A stretch of DNA of 14,697 nucleotides from positions 1 through 14,697 of the forward strand of contig JAGAPI010000057.1 of assembly GCA_017623335.1 (NCBI GenBank), in the 5' to 3' direction. A model generated the notes under the pieces. That model saw only the letters and a program-made list of their open reading frames with translations, did not search any database and had not been told where the DNA came from. The position numbers and the translations under genes were made by a program. The stretch comes from Prevotella sp. (lineage in GTDB: Bacteria > Bacteroidota > Bacteroidia > Bacteroidales > Bacteroidaceae). This document shows, piece by piece, positions 13,326-14,697 of the stretch. Position 1 is the first letter of the stretch, and each line of letters begins with the position of its first letter.

Positions 13326-13350
13326 TGCCAAAATTGTTATTTTTTGCATT

Positions 13351-13887
13351 ATGAGCATAATAAAAGTGAAGGATAAGACGTTTAAAACGTTCATTTCCGA
13401 AGAAGAGATAAAAGACAGGATAAAGGTTGTGGCAGACAAGATAAGCAAGGACATGGCTGGCAAAAATCCCCTGCTTCTTGCTGTGCTTAACGGCTCATTT
13501 ATCTTTGCTGCCGACTTGATGCGTGAGATAACCATTCCCTGTGAAATCTCGTTTGTGAAACTTGCTTCTTATCAGGGAACTACATCTACAGGAAAAGTGC
13601 GTGAGGTGATGGGCATTAATGAAGATCTCACGGGACGTACCATAATAATTGTGGAGGACATAGTGGAGAGCGGACTCACAATGAAGCGTATGATTGAGAG
13701 TCTTGGCACCCGTAATCCCGAGTCGGTGCATATCTGTACGCTGTTCCACAAGCCGGAGTGCCAGAAGGTGGAGCTCGATATGGAATATGTGGCGTTCAGC
13801 ATTCCAAATGACTTTGTGCTCGGTTATGGTCTGGACTACGACCAGCAGGGTAGGGGGCTGAAGGAAGTCTACACTCTCGTGGAATAA
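13351..13887 (+). CDS. hpt: hypoxanthine phosphoribosyltransferase
   Basis: A 178-residue purine salvage enzyme that makes IMP (and usually GMP) from the free base and PRPP in the cytoplasm. The PRPP-binding motif is IIIVEDIVESGLTM with Glu102-Asp103 and the loop Ser107-Thr110. The family's LNGSF (46-50) and the flexible-loop SY pair (73-74, in FVKLASYQGTT) are present, and the C-terminal base-binding region includes FVLGYGLDYDQQGR. The length is normal. Its own promoter lies just upstream; adk follows after 92 bp with no visible terminator, so a purine-nucleotide operon hpt-adk-obgE is likely. Confidence 0.95.
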   Translation: MSIIKVKDKTFKTFISEEEIKDRIKVVADKISKDMAGKNPLLLAVLNGSFIFAADLMREITIPCEISFVKLASYQGTTSTGKVREVMGINEDLTGRTIIIVEDIVESGLTMKRMIESLGTRNPESVHICTLFHKPECQKVELDMEYVAFSIPNDFVLGYGLDYDQQGRGLKEVYTLVE

Positions 13888-13907
13888 ATTATGATACGAC
13901 ATTTTAG

Positions 13908-13936
13908 TTTATCAGGAATTAAAGTTTTATCAGGAA
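13908..13936. repeat. short direct repeat between hpt and adk
   Basis: TTTATCAGGAA occurs at 13908-13918 and 13926-13936, 18 bp apart. It may be a regulator site or chance; nothing else in this 92-bp gap stands out. Confidence 0.3.
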
Positions 13937-13979
13937 ATCAACACAAAACTATATAACAAAAACAAGTTTAGGTAAAGAG

Positions 13980-14552
13980 ATGAAGAATATTGTGATTTTT
14001 GGCGCACCGGGGTCAGGTAAGGGTACGCAGAGCGACTTGCTTATTGAGAAATACGGACTGGGACATATCTCCACGGGTGATGTGCTCCGCAGCGAGATTA
14101 AAAACGAGACAGAGCTTGGAAAGACCGCCAAGGCTTTTATCGACAAAGGACAGCTGATACCCGATGAGCTGATGATTGACATTCTTGCCAAGGTCTACGA
14201 CAGTTTTGGCAAGGAGCATAAGGGAGTAATTTTCGACGGTTTCCCACGCACCATCCCACAGGCAGAGGCACTGAAGAAGATGCTTGACGCACGCGGTCAT
14301 AAAGTGGCGGCAATGATTGAACTCTATGCTCCAGAGGATATCCTCATGGCGCGCCTGCTCAACCGCGGCAAGGAACAGGGACGTTCTGACGACAATGAGG
14401 AGACCATCAACAAGCGTCTTGCTGTGTATCACACTCAGACAGCTCCGCTCATCGACTGGTACAAGTCTGAAGGTCTGCACCACTATGTGAAGAGCTACGG
14501 CGTGATTGAGGAAATCTTCGCCGATGTGTGCAAGGTGATTGACAACATTTAA
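13980..14552 (+). CDS. adk: adenylate kinase
   Basis: A 190-residue cytoplasmic enzyme that converts ATP plus AMP to two ADP. The P-loop [10 protein letters not shown] has Lys14; the AMP-binding STGDVLR (31-37) and GFPRT (87-91) are intact. The LID region is short (around [15 protein letters not shown], about 127-141) and lacks the four zinc-type Cys, so this is the short-LID form common in Bacteroidota. It starts at an ATG after an A-rich leader, lies 92 bp after hpt, and is followed after 19 bp by obgE, a gene order that is common in Bacteroidales as I recall it. Confidence 0.96.
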   Translation: MKNIVIFGAPGSGKGTQSDLLIEKYGLGHISTGDVLRSEIKNETELGKTAKAFIDKGQLIPDELMIDILAKVYDSFGKEHKGVIFDGFPRTIPQAEALKKMLDARGHKVAAMIELYAPEDILMARLLNRGKEQGRSDDNEETINKRLAVYHTQTAPLIDWYKSEGLHHYVKSYGVIEEIFADVCKVIDNI

Positions 14553-14571
14553 AAAGAGAATAAGAAAAGCT

Positions 14572-14697
14572 ATGGCCGAGTCCAATTTTGTAGACTATGT
14601 GAAGATTTGCTGCCGCTCGGGCAAGGGCGGCAGAGGCTCCATGCATCTGCGTCATGTCAAGTACAACCCTAACGGAGGACCCGACGGGGGAGACGGC
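14572..14697 (+). CDS. obgE: GTPase ObgE/CgtA, N-terminal part (cut by window end)
   Basis: The 42 codons visible are the start of the glycine-rich Obg domain: [20 protein letters not shown], then [19 protein letters not shown]. This is the family's characteristic opening (FVDxV, GxGGxG, GGPDGGDG). Obg GTPases act in late 50S ribosome assembly and stress control. The GTPase domain lies beyond the window. The 19-bp gap to adk suggests co-transcription. Confidence 0.93.
   Translation, partial: MAESNFVDYVKICCRSGKGGRGSMHLRHVKYNPNGGPDGGDG

Noticed and set aside
13888..13979. Separate promoter or terminator between hpt and adk
   Set aside because: No TAnnTTTG match and no stable hairpin seen; only a short direct repeat.

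Overview
The window looks like a chromosomal segment of a Bacteroidales bacterium, most likely Prevotellaceae. Evidence: promoters of the Bacteroidota type (TTTG, about 20 bp, TAnnTTTG), AT-rich starts without Shine-Dalgarno sequences, a UpxY-type antiterminator heading a polysaccharide operon, an HU-like / 'smalltalk' / amidase trio, and a DUF4831 protein. The genus is inferred from overall feel, not from a marker gene.

Layout. Left (1-1326, + strand): the trio of an HU-like DNA-binding protein, a 38-residue smalltalk membrane peptide and a T7-lysozyme-like amidase. Middle (1376-7248, - strand): an envelope-polysaccharide operon read right to left: upxY (NusG-like), a WecA/MraY-type sugar-phosphate transferase, a Wza-like outer-membrane lipoprotein, a Wzc-like tyrosine autokinase and a CpsB/YwqE-type phosphatase. 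It holds initiation, export and control functions but no glycosyltransferase, flippase or polymerase. Upstream (7249-7753) is a 505-bp AT-rich region with three copies of a 21-bp site, two direct and one inverted, and a consensus promoter between them. A tyrosine recombinase gene (7754-8974, - strand) adjoins it. Right: a Na+/amino acid (AGCS) symporter (+), then DUF4831 and nnr (-), then hpt, adk and the start of obgE (+), which are housekeeping genes.

Main proposal: 7514-7717 is an invertible promoter, flipped by the neighbouring recombinase, that switches the upxY operon ON and OFF. In the sequenced orientation the promoter points away from upxY, the OFF state. Invertible capsule promoters are known in Bacteroides; this site sequence and a switch feeding only an export/control module may be new.

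A second theme is short-period repeats touching stop codons: 7-bp units after the HU and amidase genes, in the end of the phosphatase gene, and between wzc and the phosphatase gene (there built into a 54-bp tandem array with an inverted copy), and 9-bp units after nnr. Convergent gene pairs are separated by long inverted repeats.
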